DNA from: Tsuneonella sp. CC-YZS046 | Lineage (GTDB): Bacteria > Pseudomonadota > Alphaproteobacteria > Sphingomonadales > Sphingomonadaceae | Assembly: GCF_035581365.1 (NCBI RefSeq) | Contig: NZ_CP141590.1 | Span: 2,600,001 to 2,664,000 of the forward strand | DNA length: 64,000 nucleotides | Direction of reading: 5' to 3' | Shown here: positions 53,267-61,920 of the stretch, one piece after another | Layout of the letters: each line of letters starts with the position of its first letter | Position numbering within the stretch: the first letter of the stretch is position 1 | Notes under the pieces: generated by a model | The model's input: the letters and a program-made list of their open reading frames with translations, nothing else | Databases searched by the model: none | What the model was told of the DNA's origin: nothing | Program-made: the position numbers and the translations under genes

Positions 53267-54204
53267 GCCGCCGCGCGTTTCAACCGATCATTGATGGCGT
53301 CGCCGATCCCCCCCGCCGGGATCGGTGCAATGGCGATGTGCGGCTTGTCCGACGCCGCCGCGCTATGCAGGCAGGCATAGAGCCGGGCAGCGGCTTCGCC
53401 CAGATCGCCTGTTTCGGACAAGGATATGTCCCCGCGAACCGGCCCGAACCCGATCATGAATTCGTCGGGAGCAGCTTCTTGCGCATCGAGCCGGACCGGC
53501 TTGCCCGGCGCATAATGGCTCGCCAATTGCCCTGGCGCCTCGATCCGGGCATCGCCCACCTCCTCGGGCGGCCCGAGGATCGCGGCGAGTTCCTCCGCCA
53601 CAATCGGCCCGGGGCGCAGGATCTGCCAGCACCCGCCTTCGCGCAGGGCGACAATGGTGGACTCCAGCCCAGCCTCGCATGGACCGCCGTCCAGAAGCAG
53701 AGGGATACTCTCTCCCAGCGAGGCGGCGACATGCGCGGCGCTGGTCGGGCTGACCCCACCGCTGCGATTGGCCGAGGGAGCGGCCAGCGGCAGCCCGGTT
53801 TCAGCCAGCAGGGCGCGCATCACCGGATGGGCCGGCATCCTGATCGCTATCGTGGGCAAGCCCGCCGTGACCGCCGCGGCAACCGGAGCCTCCTCTCGCA
53901 GCGGCAGCACCAGAGTGAGCGGGCCGGGCCAGAAGCGCTCCGCCAGCAGGCGCGCCCGCGCATCGAAAACGGCAAGGCGCTCCGCCTGCGCCAGATCGCC
54001 GACATGCACGATCAGCGGATTGAAATCGGGCCGCCCCTTGGCCCGATAGATACCCGCCACCGCAGCATCGTCGTCCGCGCGCGCGGCAAGCCCATAGACC
54101 GTCTCGGTGGGAACCGCGACCAGCCCGCCCATGCGCAGATGACGCACGGCCCGTGCAAGGGCTGTTGCGTCAGCAGCCAGAATCCGTGGTGCCTTGCCGG
54201 ACAT
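53263..54204 (-). CDS. L-threonylcarbamoyladenylate synthase (Sua5 type)
   Basis: A 313-residue enzyme that makes threonylcarbamoyl-AMP for the t6A37 modification of ANN-decoding tRNAs. The YrdC domain (residues 1-210) has GGLVAVPTETVYGLAARADD, IYRAKGRPDFNPLIVHV, FWPGPLTLVLP, TIAIRMPAHP and APSANRSGGVSPTSAAHV. The C-terminal Sua5 domain (from about 225, ASHYAPGKPVRLD) makes it the long Sua5 type rather than TsaC. The ATG at 54204 fits the family; a longer start would overlap the divergent acyl-CoA dehydrogenase leader. The stop codon is part of repeat copy E. Confidence 0.94.
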   Translation of the reverse strand: MSGKAPRILAADATALARAVRHLRMGGLVAVPTETVYGLAARADDDAAVAGIYRAKGRPDFNPLIVHVGDLAQAERLAVFDARARLLAERFWPGPLTLVLPLREEAPVAAAVTAGLPTIAIRMPAHPVMRALLAETGLPLAAPSANRSGGVSPTSAAHVAASLGESIPLLLDGGPCEAGLESTIVALREGGCWQILRPGPIVAEELAAILGPPEEVGDARIEAPGQLASHYAPGKPVRLDAQEAAPDEFMIGFGPVRGDISLSETGDLGEAAARLYACLHSAAASDKPHIAIAPIPAGGIGDAINDRLKRAAA

Positions 54205-54262
54205 GGTGCCCCCGCTATAGGTGAGCGTGGCCAAAGCCAAGCAAAAGCGCCAAGAGGGACCC

Positions 54263-56017
54263 ATGGCTGATTTCACGGCACCGACCCAGGATCAATTGCT
54301 GGCCATGCAGGTCTGCGCCGGAATCGGGGAACTGGCGCGGAACGACCGCTTTTCCGCCGCTACGCCGGATCTGGTCGAAGCGATAGCCGAAGGGATCGCC
54401 GCCTTCGCGGCAGGCGAATGGGCACCGCTCAACCGGATCGGCGACATCGAAGGGGCGCGGCTTGCCAATGGCGTCGTGACCTTGCCGGACGGGTTCGCGC
54501 AAGCCTATGCCGCCTATGTCGAGCAGGGCTGGAACGGGATTGCCGCGCCGGCCGAGTTCGGCGGGCAGGGCCTGCCCTTCACCCTCGCCACCCAGGTTCT
54601 CGAAAGCCTCGGCGCGGCCAATCTGGCGTTCACGCTGCTGCCGATCCTCACCACCGGCGCGATCGAGGCGTTGCAGCATCATGGCAGCGAGGAACAGAAG
54701 GCGCTGTATCTGCCCAGGCTGATTTCGGGCGAATGGTCCGGCACCATGAACCTGACCGAACCGCAGGCGGGCAGCGATGTCGGCGCCTTGCGCACCACGG
54801 CCACGCCGGTCGGCCCGGACGAGTTCGAGGGAAGACATGCCGGGAAATACCGGATTTCCGGACAGAAGATCTTCATCACCTGGGGCGAGCATGAGCTGGC
54901 GGAGAACATCGTCCATCTCGTGCTGGCCCGAACCCCCGGCGCGCCCGAAGGCTCGCGCGGCATTTCCCTGTTCATCGTGCCCAAATATCTGGTGTCGGAA
55001 GACGGATCGCTCGGGGAGCGCAACGATCTGGTTTGCGCCAGTATCGAGCACAAGCTGGGCATCCACGCCTCGCCCACCTGCGTGATGAGCTATGGCGACA
55101 ACGGCCAGTGCATCGGCGAACTGGTCGGCCGCGAGAACGAAGGGCTGCGCGCGATGTTCACCATGATGAACAATGCGCGGATCAATGTCGCCAGCCAGGG
55201 CGTGCAGATCGCCGAACGGGCGGCCCAGCAGGCGCTGGCCTATGCGCGCGAACGCATCCAGTCGCCCCGGGCCGGCTCCGCCGACAAGCATCCGGTGGCA
55301 ATCGTCGAGCATCCCGATGTGCGCCGGATGCTGTTGCGCATGCGGGCGCTGACCGAAGGGGCGCGCGCCCTGCTCTATTACACAACAGGCCAGGTCGACC
55401 GGGGTAGGCTGGCAGACACGGCAGCCGCACAGCGCGCGGAATTGCTGGTGCCGCTCGCCAAGGCATGGTGCACCGATACCGGGATCGAGGTCGCCAGCCT
55501 CAACATCCAGATCCATGGCGGCATGGGATATATCGAGGAAACCGGCGCGGCGCAGCTATACCGCGATGCGCGTATCCCGCCGATCTACGAAGGCACCAAC
55601 GGCATCCAGGCGGCGGATCTCGTCACCCGCAAGCTCGGCATGGAGCAGGGCGGCGTCCTCGCCGGCCTGATGGACGAGATCGCGCGCGAAGCCGGTGACG
55701 TCACTGCCCTGGCCGGACTGGCGCGCGGCTGTGCCCGCATCGGGCGCTGGATGGTGGAAGAGGCCAGCCTGGACGATCGGCTTGCCGGAAGCGTGCCGTT
55801 CTGCACGATGTGCGCGGTCGCGGTCGCCGGATCGCAGCTGCTGCGGCAGAGCCGCGCCGTTGCAGCGGGCGCGGCCCCGGCGCTGGCCGCGCTCAAGCCC
55901 GTTACGGCCCGCTATTTCCTCGAGCATGTGGTGCCGGAAGCCGCCGGGCTGGAAGCCGCCGCCACCGCCGGCGCGGAACTGCTCTATTCCCTCTCCACAG
56001 ACCAATTGACCGCATGA
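54263..56017 (+). CDS. Acyl-CoA dehydrogenase
   Basis: A 584-residue FAD enzyme that oxidises acyl-CoA to enoyl-CoA. It has the long form with a C-terminal extension. Motifs are GWNGIAAPAEFGGQGLPFTLATQVLE (shown in part), GEWSGTMNLTEPQAGSDVGALRT, ISGQKIFITWGEHEL, and the FAD/active-site block IQIHGGMGYIEETGAAQLYRDARIPPIYEGTNGIQAADL (shown in part), where the Glu of YEGTN is the base. The extra C-terminal domain (after 470) is typical of FadE-like enzymes with unknown chain-length preference. The ATG at 54263 has AAGAGGGA before it. It overlaps, or nearly abuts, the DUF815 gene. Confidence 0.92.
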   Translation: MADFTAPTQDQLLAMQVCAGIGELARNDRFSAATPDLVEAIAEGIAAFAAGEWAPLNRIGDIEGARLANGVVTLPDGFAQAYAAYVEQGWNGIAAPAEFGGQGLPFTLATQVLESLGAANLAFTLLPILTTGAIEALQHHGSEEQKALYLPRLISGEWSGTMNLTEPQAGSDVGALRTTATPVGPDEFEGRHAGKYRISGQKIFITWGEHELAENIVHLVLARTPGAPEGSRGISLFIVPKYLVSEDGSLGERNDLVCASIEHKLGIHASPTCVMSYGDNGQCIGELVGRENEGLRAMFTMMNNARINVASQGVQIAERAAQQALAYARERIQSPRAGSADKHPVAIVEHPDVRRMLLRMRALTEGARALLYYTTGQVDRGRLADTAAAQRAELLVPLAKAWCTDTGIEVASLNIQIHGGMGYIEETGAAQLYRDARIPPIYEGTNGIQAADLVTRKLGMEQGGVLAGLMDEIAREAGDVTALAGLARGCARIGRWMVEEASLDDRLAGSVPFCTMCAVAVAGSQLLRQSRAVAAGAAPALAALKPVTARYFLEHVVPEAAGLEAAATAGAELLYSLSTDQLTA

Positions 56018-56028
56018 AGGAGCTTGCC

Positions 56029-56853
56029 ATGACCGATCAGGGCGACCCTCTCGCCCGCATCGCCGATGCGCTGGAAAGGCTCGCGCCGCCCGCCGCCCCC
56101 ACCGACTGGACCGCGTTCCCGGCCTATGTCTGGGATCGGCATGGGGGGCGGGGCATAGACCGGCTGGATGCGCCACCCTTGCCGCTGCTGCGCGGGATCG
56201 ACCGGCAGAAGGAGCTGGTGACCGGCAATATCACTCGCCTGGCATGCGGCTATGCGGCGCATGACATGCTGCTGTGGGGCGCGCGCGGGATGGGCAAATC
56301 CGCCCTGATCCGGGGGGCGGTGCTTGCGGCGCAGGCGGCCAGGCCCGGCAGCATCGCGCTGGTGCAGGCGGACACCGAAGCCTTGGCCGCGCTGTCTGCG
56401 CTGTTCGCCGATCTGGCCCGGCAAGAGCGGTCGTTCCTCGTCTTCATCGACGATCTCGGCTTCGAGGAGCAGGACACGCTTTCGCCGCGGCACCTGCGCA
56501 GCTGGCTGCAGGGCGGGGTCGAAGCGCGCCCGGCCAATATCCGCCTTGCCGTCACGTCCAATCGCCGGGCCATCGTCGCGCGCGATGCGAGCGAGCAGAA
56601 CGATCCGCTCAATCCCCGCGACGTGGTGGACGACCGGCTGGCGCTGGCGGACCGCTTCGGCCTTTCCATCGGCTTCCACAATTGCGACCAGCCCGCCTAT
56701 CTCGCGATCATTGCCGGCTATGCCGAGGAATTCGGCCTGGAATGGGAAGAAGCGGAAGCCCTGGAATGGGCAAGGCGGCGCGGGGCGCGATCGGGCCGCA
56801 CCGCGTGGCAATATATCACGGAACTGGCGGGCCGGGCCGGCAAGGCGCTGTGA
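56029..56853 (+). CDS. DUF815 family AAA+ ATPase
   Basis: A 274-residue P-loop ATPase of the DUF815 family, whose job is unknown. A Pro/Ala-rich N-terminus leads to LPLLRGIDRQKELVTGNI, Walker A LLWGARGMGKSALI near residue 83, and Walker B SFLVFIDDLGFEEQDT. The sensor-like RLAVTSNRRAIV and DRLALADRFGLSIGFHNCDQPAYLAII complete the AAA core, and RSGRTAWQYI ends it. The ATG at 56029 has AAGGAG upstream; an ATG at 56014 overlaps the acyl-CoA dehydrogenase stop. It is co-directional with that gene; a functional link is not known. Confidence 0.88.
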   Translation: MTDQGDPLARIADALERLAPPAAPTDWTAFPAYVWDRHGGRGIDRLDAPPLPLLRGIDRQKELVTGNITRLACGYAAHDMLLWGARGMGKSALIRGAVLAAQAARPGSIALVQADTEALAALSALFADLARQERSFLVFIDDLGFEEQDTLSPRHLRSWLQGGVEARPANIRLAVTSNRRAIVARDASEQNDPLNPRDVVDDRLALADRFGLSIGFHNCDQPAYLAIIAGYAEEFGLEWEEAEALEWARRRGARSGRTAWQYITELAGRAGKAL

Positions 56854-56917
56854 CCGGGGTACGTGACGTCACGCACCCCGACAATCGCGAAACTCTGCCG
56901 AGTGCCGGGCTGCTCCC

Positions 56918-58372
56918 TCAATTTTCCTCGACGTAATCGTCCTTGAAGGTTGCGACAGCCCGGTCGCCGCGCAATTCGCGCTGCGACGGAAGCGGTGTCG
57001 ACTTCACGACCTGCGGCTTGGCCGCCGGCTTCGCCCCGGGGGCCATGACCCGCCAGATGATCCCGGCGGTATCGTCGCTGACCAGCAAGGCCCCCTGCCT
57101 GTCCCAGCTCAGCCAGGTCGGGCGGCCGCGCGTGGTGCCCTCCCCGGTCAGGAAGCCAGTCAGCACCGGCACCGGCTTGCCGACGGGGTTGCCCCGTTCA
57201 TCGAACTTCACGAACACGACGTCATAGCCGGATTTCGGCTTGCGGTTCCAGGAGCCATGCTGCGCGATGAACGCGCCATTGGCGAATGCATCGCCCATGC
57301 GATGCCCTTCCTGCGTGAACGCCAACCCCAGCGCTGCGACATGCGGGCCCAGGGCATATTCCGGGCGGCGGGCATATTCGGTGAGGTAGAGCGGCATCGG
57401 GTCCTTGACCCGCCGGTCGACCTTGTTGCGCCAATAGACCCAGGGCCAGCCATATTGCGCGCCGACCGGGACATTGGTGAGGTAATCGGGCACGAGATCC
57501 GAGCCGAGCATGTCGCGCTCGTTCACCGTGGTCCACAATTCGCCGGTCGCCGGGTTCCAGCCAAGGCCGTTGGGATTGCGCAGCCCCGCTGCATATTGCC
57601 TGCGGCTCTTCCCCTTGAGATCATATTCCCAGATCACCGCGCGGCCCTGCTCCGCCTCCATGCCGTTCTCGCCGATATTGGAAGCCGAGCCCACGGCAAT
57701 GTAGATATTGTTCCCATCGGGGCTGAGCAGGATGTTGCGCATCCAGTGATTGCCGGCGGCGGGAAGATCCATCAGCTTCTCCGGCTCGCCCTGGATCGCG
57801 GTCTGGCCCGGCTCGAACGCGAAGGACAGCAGCGCATCGTGATTGGCGACGAACAGCCGCCCGCCGCCATAGGCCAGTCCGGACGGCGAGCGGAGATCCT
57901 CGCGCAGGACGAACCGCTGCTCCGCCTTTCCATCGCCGTCGCCATCGCGCAGCAGCACCAGCTTGTCGGGCGAAGGAGCGCCCGCTCCAGCCCGTGTCAT
58001 CAGGCGCCCCATCACCCAGCCGACAATTCCGCCGGGATTGCTCTGCGCCGGCGCACCCGTCAGGGCCGCCACCACATCGCCATTTGGCAGGGTGAGCAGA
58101 GTGCGCGGATGCTCCAGCCCTTCCGCGAAGCGGGTTACTGCGAGGCCCGAGGCCGCTTTCGGCGCGGCGCCGTCCGGCCACCCCACCGGCTTGGCGATCG
58201 ACACGGTCGGAATGGTCTCCGCATCGAACTCCTCTTCGAGCTTGGGATCGGTTCCGGTGACCTCCGCGAAGGGCACGTTCGCCTCGTCCCCGCTCAACAG
58301 CCACCAGCCCGCGCCAGCGAGGACGAGGACGGACAGCGCGGCACCGATGGCGATCTTGGAGCTCTTTTTCAT
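56918..58372 (-). CDS. PQQ-dependent sugar dehydrogenase-like protein (sorbosone dehydrogenase type)
   Basis: A 484-residue beta-propeller oxidoreductase. A positively charged start and one hydrophobic segment (AIGAALSVLVLAGAGWWLL) anchor it or export it. Propeller segments are LEHPRTLLTLPNGDVVAALTG, SGLAYGGGRLFVANHDALL, NHWMRNILLSPDGNNIYIAVGSASN, LRNPNGLGWNPATGELWTTVNERDMLG (shown in part) and the end RPTWLSWDRQGALLVSDDTAGIIWRV. These match soluble-GDH/L-sorbosone dehydrogenase-like proteins that carry PQQ; cofactor and substrate here are inferred. The ATG at 58372 suits the signal segment. It is divergent from the glycine-zipper gene. Confidence 0.85.
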   Translation of the reverse strand: MKKSSKIAIGAALSVLVLAGAGWWLLSGDEANVPFAEVTGTDPKLEEEFDAETIPTVSIAKPVGWPDGAAPKAASGLAVTRFAEGLEHPRTLLTLPNGDVVAALTGAPAQSNPGGIVGWVMGRLMTRAGAGAPSPDKLVLLRDGDGDGKAEQRFVLREDLRSPSGLAYGGGRLFVANHDALLSFAFEPGQTAIQGEPEKLMDLPAAGNHWMRNILLSPDGNNIYIAVGSASNIGENGMEAEQGRAVIWEYDLKGKSRRQYAAGLRNPNGLGWNPATGELWTTVNERDMLGSDLVPDYLTNVPVGAQYGWPWVYWRNKVDRRVKDPMPLYLTEYARRPEYALGPHVAALGLAFTQEGHRMGDAFANGAFIAQHGSWNRKPKSGYDVVFVKFDERGNPVGKPVPVLTGFLTGEGTTRGRPTWLSWDRQGALLVSDDTAGIIWRVMAPGAKPAAKPQVVKSTPLPSQRELRGDRAVATFKDDYVEEN

Positions 58373-58540
58373 GGGCTTCCATTTAGGGGCGAGAGGAACG
58401 TCAGGCAATGGCGCACCGCTCGACCCGAAACGGGACAGTAGGAGAGATTTTCCCGCGCAGTCCTTGGTTTGCCGATCCGGCTGATGCTAAATTTTCCGTT
58501 AATTCCCGGAATCGACCGGACTAAGGAACAGGGGACCACG

Positions 58541-59419
58541 ATGAACGCCCGCCAGCTTTCGCTCAGCGCCATCGCCAGCGCACTGCTCGCAGCAGGCTCC
58601 GGCACCGCTCTCGCGCAATCGACCCCCGAAGCGCAAGCTCCGGCAGAGGCGCCCGCGATTCCGGCGGCACCCGCGCCCGTCCTGCCGCAAGCCTACCCTG
58701 GACCTGTCTATCCGGCTCCCGCCTATCCCGGCGGACCTGTCTATCCCGCACCCTATGGTGCTGCCGGCCCGGCCTATCCGGTGCCGGTATATCCCGCCCC
58801 GGCGGCCCCCTACCCCGGCGGGCCGGTGGCGGGCGGCGTTGCGCCCTATGCGCATGGCGCGGTTCCCTATCCGCCGGGCGGAGCCGATCCGGTGGCCTAT
58901 GACCGCGCGCGCGCTGACTGGATAAGCGAGTGCGCCGATCGCTATCGGCGTGACAGACGCGACGGCAAGGGCGGGCTGATCGGCGGCCTGCTGGGGGCCT
59001 TGATCGGCGGCGTCGCCGGCAACCGGATCGACGACAAGGGCGACCGCTGGGCCGGCACCCTGATCGGGGCCGGAGTCGGCGGCGTGGCAGGCGCGGTGAT
59101 CGGAACGGTCGCCAACAGGTCGTCCCGCAGCAAGCTCGACAATGAAGCGCTCGATTGGTGCGAGGATTACCTCGCAAGCCGCAGTTCCGCGCCGGGCTAT
59201 GGCTATGGCCAGCCCCAAGGCTACGGATACGGTTATGGCCCGGTTATGATGGTTCCGGTCATGGTCCCCAAGGGCAGGAAATGCCCGGAACAAGTAGTGG
59301 AGGAGATTGTCGAGCCCGCGCCCGTCATTCGCCGCGCGATTCCCCGCCCCGTCCCGGACAAGCGGATCAAGCTGGCTCCGACCAAGACCAAGCGGATCGA
59401 ATATTCCAAAACCCAGTAA
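58541..59419 (+). CDS. Glycine-zipper 2TM domain protein with Pro/Tyr repeats
   Basis: A 292-residue exported protein. The signal peptide ends near TALAQ. Residues 45-125 are low-complexity repeats of the YPxPxYPGGPVYPAP type. A charged motif (WISECADRYRRDRRDGKG) leads into the glycine zipper (LIGGLLGALIGGVAGNRI and WAGTLIGAGVGGVAGAVIGTVA), which may insert in the outer membrane or oligomerise. A Tyr/Gly patch (GYGYGQPQGYGYGYG) and a basic Pro-rich tail end it. Glycine-zipper 2TM proteins (RcnB/Rick_17kDa-like) are structural or stress-linked, with unknown function. It converges with parB. Confidence 0.82.
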   Translation: MNARQLSLSAIASALLAAGSGTALAQSTPEAQAPAEAPAIPAAPAPVLPQAYPGPVYPAPAYPGGPVYPAPYGAAGPAYPVPVYPAPAAPYPGGPVAGGVAPYAHGAVPYPPGGADPVAYDRARADWISECADRYRRDRRDGKGGLIGGLLGALIGGVAGNRIDDKGDRWAGTLIGAGVGGVAGAVIGTVANRSSRSKLDNEALDWCEDYLASRSSAPGYGYGQPQGYGYGYGPVMMVPVMVPKGRKCPEQVVEEIVEPAPVIRRAIPRPVPDKRIKLAPTKTKRIEYSKTQ

Positions 59420-59540
59420 GGGTGGGATTCCGCCATATCTGATTGATATTGTTGAATTTATATGCGGCATTGGGCCAATCAGCCGGCGCACCTTCGCATA
59501 TTCCCGCTTGCCCCATCCAATGCCCGGCTCGGGCGAAAGA

Positions 59541-60512
59541 TCAGATTCCGCCGCCGGTCAGGCGCTGGCAGATGAGATCGAGCTGGTCCAGTGTGCGGTA
59601 GCGAATCACCACCGCGCCTGATCGCGGGTCCGCATCGGCATTGATCCGCACGGCCAGCCCCAGAAATTCCTCCAGATGGTTCTGAACGGCCGCGATATCC
59701 GCATTGTCGGCGGTAGCGCGGGCGGGCCGGGCATGGCGTGGCCCCGCCCCTTCCCCGCGCGGCTTGCGCGCCTTTTTCTCGACCTCGCGCACCGACAGAT
59801 TCTTCGCGATCGCTTCCAGCGCAATCGCTTCCGCGTCCTCATGCCCGATCAGCGCCCGGGCATGGCCCATAGACAAGCGGCCGGTTTCGATATGCTCGAT
59901 CACCGCATCGGGCAGCGACAGCAAGCGCTGGAGATTGGCGACATGGCTGCGGGACTTGTCGACCAGCTGCGCGATTTCCGCCTGGCTCATCCCTTCATTC
60001 TCGGCAAGCCTGTGATAAGCCCGCGCTTCTTCGATAGGGTTGAGATCCTCCCGCTGGAGATTCTCGATCAGCGCCAGCGCCATCACATCGCGGTCGCCCA
60101 ACTCGCGAACCAGCGCCGGAATCTCATGCAGACGCGCCTTTTGCGCGGCCCGCCAGCGCCGTTCGCCCGCCACCAGCTGATAGCGGCCATTGCCCAGCGG
60201 ACGCACGATGATAGGCTGGATCACACCGCGCGCGGTGATGGAAGCGGCCAGCTCCTCGAGCGCATCCTCGTCGAAACGGCGGCGTGGCTGCTCCGGATGC
60301 GGCTCGACCGAGGAGATCGAGAGCATCGCAAGGCCCCGGGCACCTTCCCCGACAAGCGCGCCGGAACCGTCCGAACCGCCCCTGGCGACAAGCGGCTCCT
60401 CGCGCTTGATATCGCCAAGCAGGGCGCCCAGCCCCCGGCCAAGCCCGGAAGGCTTGCGCTTGATCGGAGCCGACGGGGAAAGGCCTGCGGACGAATCGCT
60501 CTTTTCGCTCAT
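59541..60512 (-). CDS. parB: Chromosome partitioning protein ParB
   Basis: A 323-residue CTP-dependent DNA clamp that loads at parS and spreads along DNA. The N-terminal region (GLGRGLGALLGDI) binds ParA. The nuclease-like CTP domain has VEPHPEQPRRRFDEDALEELAASI, GVIQPIIVRPLGNGRYQLVAGERRWRAAQ (shown in part) and ALIENLQREDLNPIEEARAY. The helix-turn-helix MSQAEIAQLVDKSRSHVANLQRLL follows, and a C-terminal dimer domain (LEEFLGLAVRINADA) ends it. The ATG at 60512 overlaps the parA stop. Three parS sites lie within 3.4 kb. Confidence 0.97.
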   Translation of the reverse strand: MSEKSDSSAGLSPSAPIKRKPSGLGRGLGALLGDIKREEPLVARGGSDGSGALVGEGARGLAMLSISSVEPHPEQPRRRFDEDALEELAASITARGVIQPIIVRPLGNGRYQLVAGERRWRAAQKARLHEIPALVRELGDRDVMALALIENLQREDLNPIEEARAYHRLAENEGMSQAEIAQLVDKSRSHVANLQRLLSLPDAVIEHIETGRLSMGHARALIGHEDAEAIALEAIAKNLSVREVEKKARKPRGEGAGPRHARPARATADNADIAAVQNHLEEFLGLAVRINADADPRSGAVVIRYRTLDQLDLICQRLTGGGI

Positions 60513-61285
60513 GCGGCTTTCCTTTCTTCCGGAAGTCTGCCGATCAATTCGCGCGCCAGCGCCATGTAAGCGCGGCTGCCCGCGCAATTATGGTCGTATA
60601 CCAGCGCCGGAAGGCCGTGGCTGGGCGCTTCCGACAAGCGGACGTTGCGCGGAATGACGGATTCGAACACCAGACCGCCCAGGCACGCACGGACATCTTC
60701 CGCCACCTGGTCGGTAAGCCGATTGCGCCGGTCGAACATGGTCAGAGCGACACCGACAATGCCCAGATCGGCGTTGAAACGCTGCTGAACGCGCTCCACC
60801 GTCTGCAGAAGCTGGCTCAACCCTTCCAGGGCGAAGAATTCGCATTGCAGCGGCACCAGCAGCGTATCAGCAGCCACCAAAGCATTCAGGGTGAGAAGGC
60901 CGAGCGAGGGCGGGCAATCGATAAAGCAGATATCGTGCAGTTTGTGACCTGCCAGCGCATCGCGCAATCGGTCGCTGCGCTGCTCGACAGAAACCAGCTC
61001 CACCTCCGCCCCGCTCAGATCGACCGTCGCCGGCACAATATCCAGCCCCGGGATCGCCGTGGGCACGATGCAATCCGTAAGGGGGAGCTGATCGACCAGT
61101 AGATCGTAGCTTGAACGGACCCGGCTGGCGGCTTCGATTCCGATCCCCGTAGAGGCATTGCCCTGCGGATCGAGATCAATAAGCAAGGTTTTCCACCCCG
61201 TTGCAGCCATTGCAGTAGCGATATTGATCGCAGTCGTGGTCTTCCCCACCCCGCCTTTCTGGTTCGCGATTGCAATCCGGATCAT
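60509..61285 (-). CDS. parA: Chromosome partitioning ATPase ParA (Soj)
   Basis: A 258-residue deviant Walker ATPase that drives origin segregation with ParB. The P-loop is KGGVGKTTTAINI (residues 10-17 hold KGGVGKTT). LLIDLDPQGNASTGIG, FIDCPPSLGLLTLNALVAADTLLVPLQCEFFALEG (shown in part) and VALTMFDRRNRL are the standard motifs. The N-terminus is short, without a DNA-binding extension, so it is the chromosomal (Soj) class. It overlaps rsmG upstream and parB downstream by four bases each. Confidence 0.97.
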   Translation of the reverse strand: MIRIAIANQKGGVGKTTTAINIATAMAATGWKTLLIDLDPQGNASTGIGIEAASRVRSSYDLLVDQLPLTDCIVPTAIPGLDIVPATVDLSGAEVELVSVEQRSDRLRDALAGHKLHDICFIDCPPSLGLLTLNALVAADTLLVPLQCEFFALEGLSQLLQTVERVQQRFNADLGIVGVALTMFDRRNRLTDQVAEDVRACLGGLVFESVIPRNVRLSEAPSHGLPALVYDHNCAGSRAYMALARELIGRLPEERKAA

Positions 61286-61920
61286 GCCCTTGCTCCGTTT
61301 TTCTGCCTCAGATGTCCGATGACGATGCCGGCTTCGCCATCCGTCACGGATTGTTCCACGTGGAACATGGCGCGCAATCGACGCGGCAGTGTTTCCAGAT
61401 CATGCGCGGCGGATCGTCCCTTGGGCAACAGCCAAAGCGTGTCGCTTGTGGAAAAACGCGCGGAAAGATCTATCAGCCGCTGCATCGGCGCGAAAGCGCG
61501 TGCCGAAATGACCGATGCAGGGAAGCTCTCCACCTGCTCCAGTCTCATTCCGGCCACCTCGCAAGATCCAAGCCCGAGCCGCATCGCCACTTCATTCAGC
61601 CATTCGATTCGCCGCTTGCGCGATTCGACCAGTTTCACTGGCCATTGCGGGCGCATCGCCGCGATCACCATTCCGGGAAAGCCCGCTCCCGTCCCGAGAT
61701 CCAGCCAGATGCCGGTTGTTTCACGTGGAACATGGGTCAGCAACTGCGCGCTGTCAGCGATATGCCGTCGCCACATATGCGGAATACTGTCGCGCCCGAT
61801 CAGGTTCTGGCGTTCATTTTCCGTGGCAAGCATGTCCACCAACCGATCGAGCCGATCCATCGCCGTCTGATCGCACAGCTTTGCGACAAATTGACGCGCG
61901 GATTCCTCGTCCCCGATCAT
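61282..61920 (-). CDS. rsmG: 16S rRNA m7G527 methyltransferase RsmG
   Basis: A 212-residue SAM methyltransferase that modifies G527 of 16S rRNA (loss gives low-level streptomycin resistance in other species). The SAM loop is [19 protein letters not shown], followed by [22 protein letters not shown] and [34 protein letters not shown] and [12 protein letters not shown] are coding stretches that also contain the two parS sequences. The gene overlaps mnmG and parA by four bases each, in the classic gidA-gidB-parA-parB order. Confidence 0.96.
   Translation of the reverse strand: MIGDEESARQFVAKLCDQTAMDRLDRLVDMLATENERQNLIGRDSIPHMWRRHIADSAQLLTHVPRETTGIWLDLGTGAGFPGMVIAAMRPQWPVKLVESRKRRIEWLNEVAMRLGLGSCEVAGMRLEQVESFPASVISARAFAPMQRLIDLSARFSTSDTLWLLPKGRSAAHDLETLPRRLRAMFHVEQSVTDGEAGIVIGHLRQKNGARA
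61352..61367. promoter_or_regulatory. parS site 1 (inside rsmG)
   Basis: TGTTCCACGTGGAACA, a perfect 16-bp palindrome and a known strong variant of the ParB site (consensus TGTTTCACGTGAAACA). It lies in the 3' part of rsmG, where it encodes FHVEQ, about 840 bp from parB. Confidence 0.9.
61717..61732. promoter_or_regulatory. parS site 2 (inside rsmG)
   Basis: TGTTTCACGTGGAACA, one base from each of the two perfect parS palindromes. It is embedded in the rsmG frame (encoding HVPRETT), 365 bp from site 1. Confidence 0.9.

Noticed and set aside
56029-56853. DUF815 ATPase as part of a defence island
   Set aside because: Neighbours are metabolic and tRNA-modification genes, with no nuclease, protease effector, integrase or composition shift.
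58486-58503. CtrA-like CTAA...TTAA before the glycine-zipper gene
   Set aside because: The spacer is eight rather than seven bases for the best half-sites, so it does not fit the CtrA box.
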